Shown one piece after another: positions 17,972 to 25,614 of a DNA stretch of 64,000 nt. The position numbers and the translations under genes were made by a program. The DNA comes from Hyphococcus sp. (GTDB taxonomy: Bacteria > Pseudomonadota > Alphaproteobacteria > Caulobacterales > Parvularculaceae). Within the stretch, counting starts at the first letter, position 1. Every line of letters starts with the position of its first letter. Below the pieces are notes generated by a model, which saw nothing but the letters and a program-made list of their open reading frames with translations, had not been told where the DNA came from and made no database searches. The stretch is taken from NCBI GenBank assembly GCA_028284345.1, contig JANQRY010000008.1, forward strand, positions 62,001 through 126,000, read 5' to 3'.

Positions 17972-18646
17972 CTACTGTTGCGGCAGCTGAGGAGTTTCCT
18001 CAGACTGCGACAGGCGATTCTTTATTGGATTGAAAGCCTCAAGCACGCGGCTAACGCTATCCAGGGTTTCGGTTATTCTGTTTACAAATGGCTTCGATTT
18101 TTCGCCGGCATCACCAAGCGCAGCGCCCAATTCTCTTATCTTATCAAGGCTTCTTTCAAACGGCGTTTGTTCGTTGATGAATTCACGGATGAGTTGATGC
18201 ACCAAATCAAGCAATTGATCTCGTTTCTCTGTAGAAATGTCCGGCATATTCGTAATTTCGTTTTGAACGGCGTTTAGATAGTTCAGGATCTTTACTTTCT
18301 CCGTATTCGGAATAGCAACCAGATCACCAGACTTAACCCTCGTCTTATCAAAATGGTCTTTCGCATCGATCTCTTCGACGAATTCCTCAAACAATTCTAA
18401 GAATTCGCTCCCTTCAAGATCAACCGTCGGATCATAAACGTCCACGTGCTTTGAGAAGCTGATCATTGAATCCGGCGATAACTTGGAGCGCCCTATAGCT
18501 TCATACAGATATCTCAGCGCCCTTTTCCGCACCCTCGTGTACTCTTCATTGTTGATGGTGTTTGAGTTTTCGGCAAAGACTCGAAATATTGAACGTATCG
18601 CTTCATGCGGGTCCGTCGAGAGCCGGTCGACATCGAAAATTACCAT
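17972..18646 (-). CDS. Hypothetical helical protein, AT-rich cargo
   Basis: A 224-residue acidic, mostly alpha-helical protein without recognisable domain or signal peptide. The ATG has an AGGA ribosome site seven bases upstream. Its GC content is well below its neighbours (26 of 60 bases in the line at 18301), which points to a separate origin. It is next to the interrupted membrane gene, also AT-rich; both may be host-benefit or anti-phage cargo, which is inference from position and composition only. Confidence 0.65.
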   Translation of the reverse strand: MVIFDVDRLSTDPHEAIRSIFRVFAENSNTINNEEYTRVRKRALRYLYEAIGRSKLSPDSMISFSKHVDVYDPTVDLEGSEFLELFEEFVEEIDAKDHFDKTRVKSGDLVAIPNTEKVKILNYLNAVQNEITNMPDISTEKRDQLLDLVHQLIREFINEQTPFERSLDKIRELGAALGDAGEKSKPFVNRITETLDSVSRVLEAFNPIKNRLSQSEETPQLPQQ

Positions 18647-18786
18647 ATAAACGTCCTATGTTTCGTGATCGCAGATTCGTCGCTCGGGCAGGCTGCGATT
18701 GGTCCAGCCATTACAGACGCAAAAACTATATATGGTTGCTGACCATCGCTTTGCCAATCTCAGCAGCAACGCAACGGTTCCACGCA

Positions 18787-19560
18787 CTACTGGCGAACCG
18801 CCAGACGTTTCGATATCAGTGCTCCAGACGCATCCGGCGATACCAAGCTATCGTTCTTTGGGGAAACTTCTCCCAATCTCGTTCTCAAGCCAGCGGCGCT
18901 CTCCGCTAGCTTTTTCCGCAGCTGTGGAAGCGTCAGCTTTCCGCTTGCGAACCTCTTCGCCAGGAAGTCGGCGGCTTCCCAGCCGCCGGCCTTCTGTCGA
19001 AACTCAATCGAAGTGATTTGCAGCGCCTCGGCCGCTTGGCCGATTCGCATATTCTGATCGCGCTCGGCACGGCGTCGAGCTTCCGATCGATCACCTTCCT
19101 CTTCGTCTTTTCGCCTCTGAGGCGAAGCCGAAGAGGCGTTCTTAAGAGTGTCGCACTGGTGCGACTGATTTTGCGGCTTCAGTCGCGCTGGTGCGACTGA
19201 TTTTGACCTCTTAGTCGCACTAGTGCGACTGAACCGATCGGGGGTGTCGCACTGGTGCGACTTAACTGGCTCGCGTTTCGAAGCCGGTGTGTGAGTGATT
19301 CGGTACTTCGAAACGTTTCCCTTTCGCCCGTATCGACCGGCATGGGTGACCTTCAACAGACCCGCGCCAACCAGTTCCCGAAGCCCTCTAGCGGCCTGGT
19401 CCTTTGAAAGACCCGTACCCTCCGCGACTTCGCGACAGCCGACGGAGCGGTCTTCAGCGCCGCCGAACTTAACGAAAATCAATGCTTTCGCGGCGTTGCC
19501 TGATAGAGCCTTGAGTGCTGCGATCTCTGTCTCGAAGATCAGCGAGTATCGCTCCGCCAT
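18787..19560 (-). CDS. Winged-helix replication-initiator-like protein with origin iterons inside its gene
   Basis: A 257-residue protein. Residues about 8-90 form a winged helix (CREVAEGTGLSKDQAARGL as recognition region). Residues about 95-165 are a low-complexity charged linker encoded by DNA carrying four palindromic iterons. The C-terminal helical domain (about 170-257) includes ALQITSIEFRQKAGGWEAAD. This order, an N-terminal wHTH, an iteron-bearing linker and a C-terminal domain, is that of phage lambda O, which binds its own gene to start replication and recruits the helicase loader. The ATG at 19560 shares a base with the upstream TGA, fixing the start. No sequence relation to O is claimed. 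An autoregulator is the alternative. Confidence 0.72.
   Translation of the reverse strand: MAERYSLIFETEIAALKALSGNAAKALIFVKFGGAEDRSVGCREVAEGTGLSKDQAARGLRELVGAGLLKVTHAGRYGRKGNVSKYRITHTPASKREPVKSHQCDTPDRFSRTSATKRSKSVAPARLKPQNQSHQCDTLKNASSASPQRRKDEEEGDRSEARRRAERDQNMRIGQAAEALQITSIEFRQKAGGWEAADFLAKRFASGKLTLPQLRKKLAESAAGLRTRLGEVSPKNDSLVSPDASGALISKRLAVRQ
19110..19126. repeat. Inverted repeat beside the iterons
   Basis: TTCGCCTC and GAGGCGAA form a perfect 8-bp dyad around one base, 24 bp left of the iteron array and inside the same gene. A partial copy (GAGGCG) follows shortly after. The flank between them is pyrimidine-rich on the plus strand. It could be an accessory origin element; function is inferred only. 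Confidence 0.4.
19150..19261. repeat. Four palindromic iterons at 32-bp period, putative replication origin
   Basis: The 16-bp dyad GTCGCACTGGTGCGAC or a one-base variant occurs at 19150-19165, 19182-19197, 19214-19229 and 19246-19261. Starts are exactly 32 bp apart, about three helical turns, so all sites face the same side of the DNA. The third copy extends to a perfect 18-bp palindrome, AGTCGCACTAGTGCGACT. The first two 16-bp spacers share TGATTTTG. Because 32 is not a multiple of three, the copies are translated in different frames (for example SHQCD and TSATK), showing selection on DNA rather than protein. Confidence 0.85.
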
Positions 19561-19892
19561 CACGCACCGCTCGAGAAATGGTTCTTCAGGCTTTCCAGAT
19601 CGCTCCAGAATGCGTCGTAGCTGACGACGAACAGTTTTTCGAAGTCGCGTACAACGTCGCCGCGATAGCACTCACGCGCCATTTCTTCGGCTTCAGCGAC
19701 GATCTTGCCGGCATATGCGATTTCCCAGGCCTCGAGTTCTTTGAGCGGCTTCCTATCGCAATCCGCCCAGAGCTTTTTTACTTCCAGGATCAAATCCCGG
19801 CATTGCATCGTCTTCCGAAACGACCTAATGAAATCACCGTCGGCTTCGCAGAGTCGGCACTGCGCAGAATCATCAGTTAACCCGGCGTCCAC
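19560..19892 (-). CDS. Hypothetical protein at the right end of the element
   Basis: About 110 residues with an early CRLC motif and helical remainder (LEVKKLWADCDRKPLKELE); no recognised family. The frame is open up to 19985 (TTG), but that part crosses a strong hairpin and looks non-coding. The GTG at 19892 is a tentative start; an ATG at 19808 is another. Its TGA overlaps the initiator ATG by one base, so the two are coupled. Confidence 0.5.
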   Translation of the reverse strand: MDAGLTDDSAQCRLCEADGDFIRSFRKTMQCRDLILEVKKLWADCDRKPLKELEAWEIAYAGKIVAEAEEMARECYRGDVVRDFEKLFVVSYDAFWSDLESLKNHFSSGA

Positions 19893-19920
19893 CAGCGCCG
19901 GGTTTTCTTTTGTTCTTTTT
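19879..19920 (+). terminator. Strong Rho-independent terminator facing the right end of the element
   Basis: A perfect 9-bp stem (AACCCGGCG with CGCCGGGTT) and 8-base loop are followed by a T-rich run (TTCTTTTGTTCTTTTT) on the plus strand. It would stop rightward transcription about 100 bases before attR, insulating element and chromosome. Confidence 0.75.
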
Positions 19921-20025
19921 CGGCAGTTTGGTGGGACTTCGTTGTCAGAAAACGACGATTTGGGACGGTCCTTTTTGGCGTCCAACGCGCCCTCAACTAT
20001 ATGAATTATTTCTGCTTTTTGCCCG

Positions 20026-20040
20026 CAGTTCGGGGAGCCA
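20026..20040 (+). repeat. attR core
   Basis: Exact 15-bp copy of the tRNA-Asn 3' end. It marks the right boundary of the element; sequence from 20041 on is what followed tRNA-Asn before integration. Confidence 0.92.
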
Positions 20041-20165
20041 TTTCATTTAATAATCTCAATTGGTTGTTTCGCGCGTTGATTTTAGCTGCGCGCTCGACGT
20101 TTTTGGCGGCCGTAAAACGCGATCTAGGCGCTTGCCGCGTAGCGTGCTGACGGACGCGGGAGCGC

Positions 20166-20519
20166 CTAGCCGAACGACACGCCGGCTTCGTTCTCTTTCT
20201 GCCATGCGAGGCTCGCTGTTGTCGGGGCGCGGTAGCCGTCTATGACGAGGCGAAATTCCCGCGGCAGGGGGATCGACCCCTCTAGGACGATCCTGGCGCC
20301 ATGTTCGCTGATGTCGCGAACAACGCATCGCGCTTCCTCGCCGCCGCGCATGACGATGACGCCGAATTTGTAGACGGGCTTGCGGTCGTCTTCCCGGTCG
20401 GCCTGACGCGCTTCGGCAAGGGCTTCCTTCTGCAATTGCGAAAATTGCACCGGTCGCGCGTCCTTGATCGCTTTGAGGCGATGGACGACCTCGTCGTCGA
20501 TATCTTTCTTGCCGAACAT
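20166..20519 (-). CDS. PilZ-domain protein
   Basis: A 117-residue protein with a C-terminal PilZ domain. The second c-di-GMP motif is present as DISEHG, followed by the beta-barrel strands (ARIVLEGSIPLPREFRLVIDG broken at loops). The usual N-terminal RxxxR motif is not clear; DDRKPVYK occupies that place. Ligand binding is therefore uncertain, and it may be a non-binding PilZ adaptor. The ATG at 20519 has GGAG upstream and follows the family's common start (MFGKK). It stands alone between attR and parC. Confidence 0.8.
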   Translation of the reverse strand: MFGKKDIDDEVVHRLKAIKDARPVQFSQLQKEALAEARQADREDDRKPVYKFGVIVMRGGEEARCVVRDISEHGARIVLEGSIPLPREFRLVIDGYRAPTTASLAWQKENEAGVSFG

Positions 20520-20657
20520 GGGGCTCCGGCCGTTTTCCTCCCGGGCGTTCAATAACACGCCGACCATAAAGTTAAACGTCAGGTCCAACCGGAAAATAAG
20601 CGGCGCCGCGCAAATTCAAATCGAATTGCGCGTATTTCTGTCACCGTCGCGCATGAC

Positions 20658-22931
20658 TTACCCGTCGCGTCCGAATTTCTTCGACGTCGGAAATCCTTTC
20701 GGCGCGATGCGGCCGGCCTGGGCGCGTTTTCCGAGATAGGGCTTCCAGTCCTCGATCGTCTGCGTACGGCCGGACCGGTCCGTCCAGGTGAGACCGTCGC
20801 CGGCGTTGAACACCTTGGCGTCCGACAGGCCGCCTTTCTGATATTTCTGCAACACGACGCCTTTTCCGCGGGTCATTTCCGGCAACTCGGCGGCGGGAAA
20901 GACCAGAAACTTCTTGTTGTCGCCGACGACAGCCAGCATGTCGCGCTTGCCGAGGGCGGCGCCGACGGGCCGACAGACCGCCGCCTCCGCCCCCGCCGCG
21001 ATGTTGAGAACCTGCTTGCCTTTTCGCGTGTTCGAAACGCAGTCGTCTTCCGGCGCGATAAATCCGTGTCCAGATGATGAGGCGAGAAGCAGCTTGCGTT
21101 CGCCCTCGTACAGAAACGCCGCGACGACGGCGTCGTCATTGCCTATGTCGGCCATGAGACGGATCGGCTCGCCATGACCGCGCCCGCCCGGCAGCGACGC
21201 CACGTCAAGGGCGTAGAATTTTCCATTGGTGGCGAACAGCATCAGCCGGTCATTGGTCATCGCCGGGACAACGAACCCCTCGCGGTCGCCATCCTTGTAT
21301 TTAACGCTCGACGCATCCTCGATATGGCCTTTGAGGGCCCGCACCCACCCTTTTTCGGAAAGAACAACGGTAACCGGTTCTTTTTCGACCAGCACATCGA
21401 GGTCGACGTCGTCGACGTCCGGCGCATCCGCGATCTCCGTGCGGCGACGGCCAAGGTCCGATTTCGGGTCGAAGATCTTGCGCACTTCGCGCAATTCGTC
21501 GGCGATCTTTTTCCATTGCGCGTCGTCGGACTTCAACAACGCCTTCAAGGCTTTCTGTTCGGCCTTGAGGTTTTTGTGCTCGGTCTTGATCTCCATTTCC
21601 TCAAGCTTGCGCAAGGAACGCAGCCGCATGTTGAGGATCGCCTCGGCCTGATTGTCCGAGAGCTTGAAGGTTTTCATCAGTTCCGCTTTGGGCTCGTCCT
21701 CATAGCGGATGATGCGGATCACCTCGTCGAGATTGAGATAGGCGATCAAAAACCCGTCGAGAATTTCCAGGCGGCGAGCGATTTTGTCCAGCCGGAACTT
21801 CGTCCGCCGGACCAGCACCTCTTTACGGTGATCGAGATAGGCCTGCAGCACCTCGCGCAGGCCCATCACCCGAGGCGCGCCGTCGGCGCCGAGCACGTTG
21901 AGGTTCAGGGAAAACCGGGATTCGAGATCGGTCTGCTTAAAAACCGATTCCATCATCACCGCCGCATCGATGTTTCCGCTGCGCGGCTCAAGAATAAGCC
22001 GGATGTCTTCCGCGCTTTCATCGCGGATATCGGCGACCGCCGGCATTTTCTTCGATTGAATGAGTTCCGCGATTTTCTCGATCAGGCGCGACTTCTGCAC
22101 CTGATAGGGGATTTCCGTAACAACGACCTGATAGCGCCCTCGACCGAGATCCTCCATATGCCAACGGGCGCGCACGCGAAAGCCGCCGCGGCCCGTGGCG
22201 TAGGCTTCTTCCATGGACGCGGCGTCTTCAATGCAGACGCCGCCGGTCGGAAAGTCGGGGCCCTTGACGTATTTCAGAAGCGTTTCCGTGCGCGCCTTCG
22301 GCGTCTTGATCAGATGCAGGGAGGCGTCGATCAGTTCAGCCACATTGTGCGGCGGAATTGACGTCGCCATGCCGACGGCGATGCCGCTGGCGCCGTTCGC
22401 CAGCAGGTTCGGAAACGCCGCCGGCAGAACGACCGGCTCCCGGCCTTCTCCGTCATAGGTTTCGCGAAAGTCCACCGTATCGTCGTCAATGCCGTCGAGC
22501 AGCAATTGCGCCGCCGCCGTCAGGCGGCTTTCCGTATAACGCATGGCCGCCGCATTATCGCCGTCGATATTGCCGAAATTGCCCTGTCCGTCGACCAATG
22601 GGACACGTACGGAGAAATCCTGCACGAGGCGAACCATGGCGTCGTAAATCGCCGCGTCCCCATGGGGGTGAAAGTTGCCCATCACCTCGCCGACGACTTT
22701 CGCCGATTTCTTGAAGCCGCCCGCCGGGTTCAGCTTCATCTGGCGCATGGCGTAGAGGATGCGCCGGTGCACGGGCTTCAGACCGTCGCGCACGTCGGGG
22801 AGCGCGCGCGACGTAATCGTCGACAGCGCATAGGCGAGATAGCGCTGCGACAGGGCCTCGTCGAACGGTTCGAGGACGATCTCCTCGGGCTTGTCCGGCG
22901 GCGGCGTTTTCGGTTTTCGGGTGCGGGCCAT
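20658..22931 (-). CDS. parC: DNA topoisomerase IV subunit A
   Basis: A 757-residue ParC, the DNA-cutting subunit of topoisomerase IV, which unlinks daughter chromosomes. The breakage-reunion domain covers residues 25-480 with catalytic Tyr132 ([10 protein letters not shown]), and the GyrA box region and C-terminal beta-pinwheel follow. The quinolone-determining stretch reads [16 protein letters not shown], so positions equivalent to E. coli Ser80 and Glu84 are Ala93 and Asp97. The gene closes the usual era-recO-parC order, but is separated from recO here by a two-gene unit on the other strand. Confidence 0.97.
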   Translation of the reverse strand: MARTRKPKTPPPDKPEEIVLEPFDEALSQRYLAYALSTITSRALPDVRDGLKPVHRRILYAMRQMKLNPAGGFKKSAKVVGEVMGNFHPHGDAAIYDAMVRLVQDFSVRVPLVDGQGNFGNIDGDNAAAMRYTESRLTAAAQLLLDGIDDDTVDFRETYDGEGREPVVLPAAFPNLLANGASGIAVGMATSIPPHNVAELIDASLHLIKTPKARTETLLKYVKGPDFPTGGVCIEDAASMEEAYATGRGGFRVRARWHMEDLGRGRYQVVVTEIPYQVQKSRLIEKIAELIQSKKMPAVADIRDESAEDIRLILEPRSGNIDAAVMMESVFKQTDLESRFSLNLNVLGADGAPRVMGLREVLQAYLDHRKEVLVRRTKFRLDKIARRLEILDGFLIAYLNLDEVIRIIRYEDEPKAELMKTFKLSDNQAEAILNMRLRSLRKLEEMEIKTEHKNLKAEQKALKALLKSDDAQWKKIADELREVRKIFDPKSDLGRRRTEIADAPDVDDVDLDVLVEKEPVTVVLSEKGWVRALKGHIEDASSVKYKDGDREGFVVPAMTNDRLMLFATNGKFYALDVASLPGGRGHGEPIRLMADIGNDDAVVAAFLYEGERKLLLASSSGHGFIAPEDDCVSNTRKGKQVLNIAAGAEAAVCRPVGAALGKRDMLAVVGDNKKFLVFPAAELPEMTRGKGVVLQKYQKGGLSDAKVFNAGDGLTWTDRSGRTQTIEDWKPYLGKRAQAGRIAPKGFPTSKKFGRDG

Positions 22932-23132
22932 GAGCGTTCAGTCGTTTCTTTGTTGAGCCGGTAGCGATTAACCCCTGCCGGGCGTGGGGCGCAACCGGTT
23001 CCGGGATTACGGATGACCGTCAGGGTTTTCATGGAGAGATTTCCCCAGGCCCGCCCGCATCAAGGAGAGACGCAACAGGTCCAACGGCGCGCCTATTGAG
23101 TTTGCCCGGCGGCGGGGTCATTGAGGGCGCGT

Positions 23133-23813
23133 ATGCTCGCCGTCCTCGCCGACATTGGTCAGTTTCTCGCTCTACTCGTCGGCCTCGCCGCCGGAGCGAT
23201 CGGATATTCGCCGTCGGCGTTCGTGCGCGCCGCCAGCTCGGCCGAAGCGCAGTCAGCCGCGCTGATCATCGCCTTCCTCGCCGGGGTGTCGGAGATGCTC
23301 GGCCAGAGCGTTGTCCTTGTCGTCAACCGGGTCCCGCTTTACCGGTTTTTCGCGAGCCTCGCCCTCACCGGCGCGACCTACGCCCTCACCGTTCTCACCT
23401 GGAGCGCCGCGGTGCTCGCCACCGCGCCCCTAACCCGCCTCGGCGCCATCGGCCTTGACGATTTCGCCGCGATCACCGGCGTGTTGGCGCTCGCCTTTGC
23501 GCCGCGGCTCTTCGGCGTTTTTTCCATCGCGCCCTATTTCGGCGCCGCCCTCGGCAATCTTCTGGAAGCGTGGTCGATGTCGCTCGCCATCTTCGGTCTT
23601 CATGTGGCGCTCGATCTGCCGATCGGCGCGGCGGTTTTTTGCGGCGGCGCCGGCTTTCTTGTCTCTTACCTCCTCAGGACTTTCATGGGCCATTTGCTCG
23701 CAAAACCGATCGGGCGGTTGCGCCGCGTGGTTGCGGGATCGGCCCTCGACAAATCGCCGCGCCAGATCATCGACGATATTCTCGCGCGCCTCGACGACGG
23801 AGCGCGATCATGA
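23133..23813 (+). CDS. Multi-pass membrane protein, Yip1-like
   Basis: A 226-residue integral membrane protein with about five or six hydrophobic segments and a short cytoplasmic tail (SPRQIIDDILARLDDGA). The layout resembles Yip1-domain proteins, but I cannot place it firmly. The ATG at 23133 has GAGGG upstream; a TTG at 23121 is weaker. Its stop overlaps the next ATG by four bases (ATGA), so it is made together with the membrane-anchored hydrolase that follows. Confidence 0.72.
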   Translation: MLAVLADIGQFLALLVGLAAGAIGYSPSAFVRAASSAEAQSAALIIAFLAGVSEMLGQSVVLVVNRVPLYRFFASLALTGATYALTVLTWSAAVLATAPLTRLGAIGLDDFAAITGVLALAFAPRLFGVFSIAPYFGAALGNLLEAWSMSLAIFGLHVALDLPIGAAVFCGGAGFLVSYLLRTFMGHLLAKPIGRLRRVVAGSALDKSPRQIIDDILARLDDGARS

Positions 23814-24754
23814 TTTCCGAAATCCTCGTCGTTTCCATCGGCCTCGCCCTTGTCGCGCTGTTGATCACCGCGGCGCTGTCGCCGCTTGAAACCTTAAGCT
23901 GGTGGGCGGGCTGGACGGAACAGGAAATGGAGGCGCCGGCGGCGGTCGGCAAGATCGGCGATACTTCCGAAAGCGCGCTTTACATTATCTATCTCTCCGG
24001 CGTCGCCTCAATTTCCGGGAAATATCTCCTGCGGCGCGAGGAGATGTTTATTCGCGCCTTGCGCGCGCGTTTTCCCGACGCCGTGATCATCGACAATGTC
24101 TTTCCCTATTCGCCGGCGGGCATGCCGCTGCTTGCAAGCCCGCGACTGTTCGACCGTTTGTGGCGATGGATTCAGAAACTCGACCTGCAGGGGCGACGCA
24201 CCTTGCTGCGCGGGCTGACCAATCTGCGAAACATCTATCAGGTGATGGTCTCCGCCGATCATCGCTATGGCCCGATTTTCAGCCAGGGCGCGGCGAGCGC
24301 CATGGAGGCGGCGCTCGGAAACGCCGGTTACCGCGCGGGAAGCGGCGCGCGCATCGTCGTCATCGGATACAGCGGCGGCGCGCAGGTCGCCGTCGGCGCT
24401 GCGCCTTTCCTCAAGGCGCGGCTTGGCGCGCCCATCGACGTCATCTCCATCGGCGGCGTGCTCGCCTCCGATCCCGGCGTCGCCGCCGTCGATACGCTCC
24501 ATCATTTTCACGGCGATGGGGACCGCATCGAAAAACTGGGCGCGGTGATGTTCGCCGAGCGCTGGAAGCTCTTGGCCAACTCCCACTGGAACAAAGCCAA
24601 ACGCGATGGACGAATTTATGTTCACCGCGTCGCCAATATGTTGCACGCGGGGCCAAAGGGATATTTCGGACTGCCGAAACGGGGTGCGCGCTCCAACAAC
24701 GAACGCATGCTCGACGCCGTCGCAGATGTCCTGTCAGGGCTCGGCGCGCAGTAA
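23810..24754 (+). CDS. Membrane-anchored alpha/beta-hydrolase-like protein
   Basis: A 314-residue protein with one N-terminal membrane helix (residues 5-25) and a soluble domain. The motif IVVIGYSGGAQVAVG has the GxSxG nucleophile elbow with Ser188; a His near the C-terminus (YVHRVANMLHAGPKGYFG) may complete the site. The fold prediction is alpha/beta hydrolase; the substrate is unknown. It is translationally coupled to the upstream membrane protein and converges with recO, overlapping its 3' end by 21 bases. Confidence 0.68.
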   Translation: MISEILVVSIGLALVALLITAALSPLETLSWWAGWTEQEMEAPAAVGKIGDTSESALYIIYLSGVASISGKYLLRREEMFIRALRARFPDAVIIDNVFPYSPAGMPLLASPRLFDRLWRWIQKLDLQGRRTLLRGLTNLRNIYQVMVSADHRYGPIFSQGAASAMEAALGNAGYRAGSGARIVVIGYSGGAQVAVGAAPFLKARLGAPIDVISIGGVLASDPGVAAVDTLHHFHGDGDRIEKLGAVMFAERWKLLANSHWNKAKRDGRIYVHRVANMLHAGPKGYFGLPKRGARSNNERMLDAVADVLSGLGAQ

Positions 24755-25456
24755 ATCCATAACGCGCTGTCGCGCTTCCGGCAGGGTTTTGTCGGAGAGA
24801 TGGAGGATGCGCGTCTCAATAAAGTATCCGGTGGTTTCCAACCCATCGAGCGCGTCCTGGCGCGTCGGCGTGCGTTCGGCGTCTTCAAAAAATGCCGGCA
24901 GCGGCAGTAATTTATCCTTATACGGCGCACCGGCCTCAGCCGAGACGGCGCAGGCCGAGCGCGGCGAGACATAGATCAGATTGTCGCGCGTGCCGGTCGC
25001 CGCGCATCGATCCAGCGTCAGCCCGAAACCAAGCTCCGCAAGCAGGCCCAATTCCCACCGCGCCATCAGGGCCGGCCAGAGATCGACATCGCCGATATTG
25101 TCGAGCAGCACCGCCATGCCGCGATAGCTGCGCATGTGTTCTTCGCGCTCCGGCAGGACCGCGCGCGCCGTGGCGCATGCCGCGGCGAGCCCGGCCAGGG
25201 AAAGCCGGCCCTGCATCGCCTCGGCGGCGCGGGCGCTGATCATCTCCAGCGAAAAATGGCCGAGACTGTCTTCGCGGCCCTTCCAGTCGGCTTTCACTTC
25301 GTTGCCGGGTTGCAAAAGGGCGCGCATCCGGCGGCCCTGCCCGCCATAGACGAGACCGGCGCGCACGCCGTGTCGTTCGGTAAAGACATGCACGACCGCA
25401 TGGGTCTCTCCATGGGGGCGCGAATCAAGCAGAATTCCAGCATCTACAAAGGACAT
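24734..25456 (-). CDS. recO: DNA repair protein RecO
   Basis: A 240-residue RecO, which with RecR loads RecA onto SSB-coated gaps. The N-terminal OB-fold starts MSFVDAGILLDSRPHGETHAVV, split here by description: residues 1-80 hold the OB domain with VYGGQGRR, and the remaining residues form the helical domain. The Cys positions around residues 147-167 fit the partial zinc site seen in the family. In related genomes it directly follows era; here 2.3 kb of opposite-strand genes separate the two. Confidence 0.92.
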   Translation of the reverse strand: MSFVDAGILLDSRPHGETHAVVHVFTERHGVRAGLVYGGQGRRMRALLQPGNEVKADWKGREDSLGHFSLEMISARAAEAMQGRLSLAGLAAACATARAVLPEREEHMRSYRGMAVLLDNIGDVDLWPALMARWELGLLAELGFGLTLDRCAATGTRDNLIYVSPRSACAVSAEAGAPYKDKLLPLPAFFEDAERTPTRQDALDGLETTGYFIETRILHLSDKTLPEARQRVMDLLRAEP

Positions 25457-25614
25457 AACGCGTTTTTAATGTGTCATATTTATTTTTTGATAGCGAGTTG
25501 TGATTAGAAGTAACTGCAAATTTATCCGCGGTTTTCGGTACCTGTGGTTATGATATGCGGTGACGTCGAGCGGCTGGAGCGGCCACGACAAGTTCAGTGA
25601 CGGGCGGTATTTTC

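Larger units (their letters stand above)
10057..20040. mobile_element. 10-kb integrated phage-derived element, candidate phage satellite
   Basis: The element is bounded by the 15-bp repeat CAGTTCGGGGAGCCA at 10057-10071 and 20026-20040. The integrase lies against the tRNA end. Most genes read toward the integrase: an unknown protein, an initiator-like wHTH protein with internal iterons, a 224-residue unknown, an HTH protein, two unknowns, a protease-capsid fusion, a tape-measure protein, a 112-residue unknown, an AlpA-like HTH protein and the integrase. One AT-rich membrane gene runs the other way. Capsid and tail-length genes are present, but I see no portal, large terminase, connector, tail-tube, baseplate or lysis gene. 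This is either a satellite that depends on a helper phage or a neatly deleted prophage; intact overlaps and motifs favour the former. Confidence 0.85.

Noticed and set aside
19150-19261. CRISPR array
   Set aside because: Regularly spaced repeats, but only 16 bp with 16-bp partly similar spacers, palindromic and within a coding gene; no cas genes.
19892-19985. Extended N-terminus of the last element gene from a TTG start
   Set aside because: Crosses a strong hairpin terminator and a poly-A/T stretch; looks untranslated.
10057-20040. Complete prophage
   Set aside because: No portal, large terminase, head-tail connector, tail tube, baseplate, fibre, lysis or CI-type repressor gene is recognisable.
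21174-22361. 395-codon open frame antisense to parC
   Set aside because: No ribosome site or family resemblance; shadow of parC.
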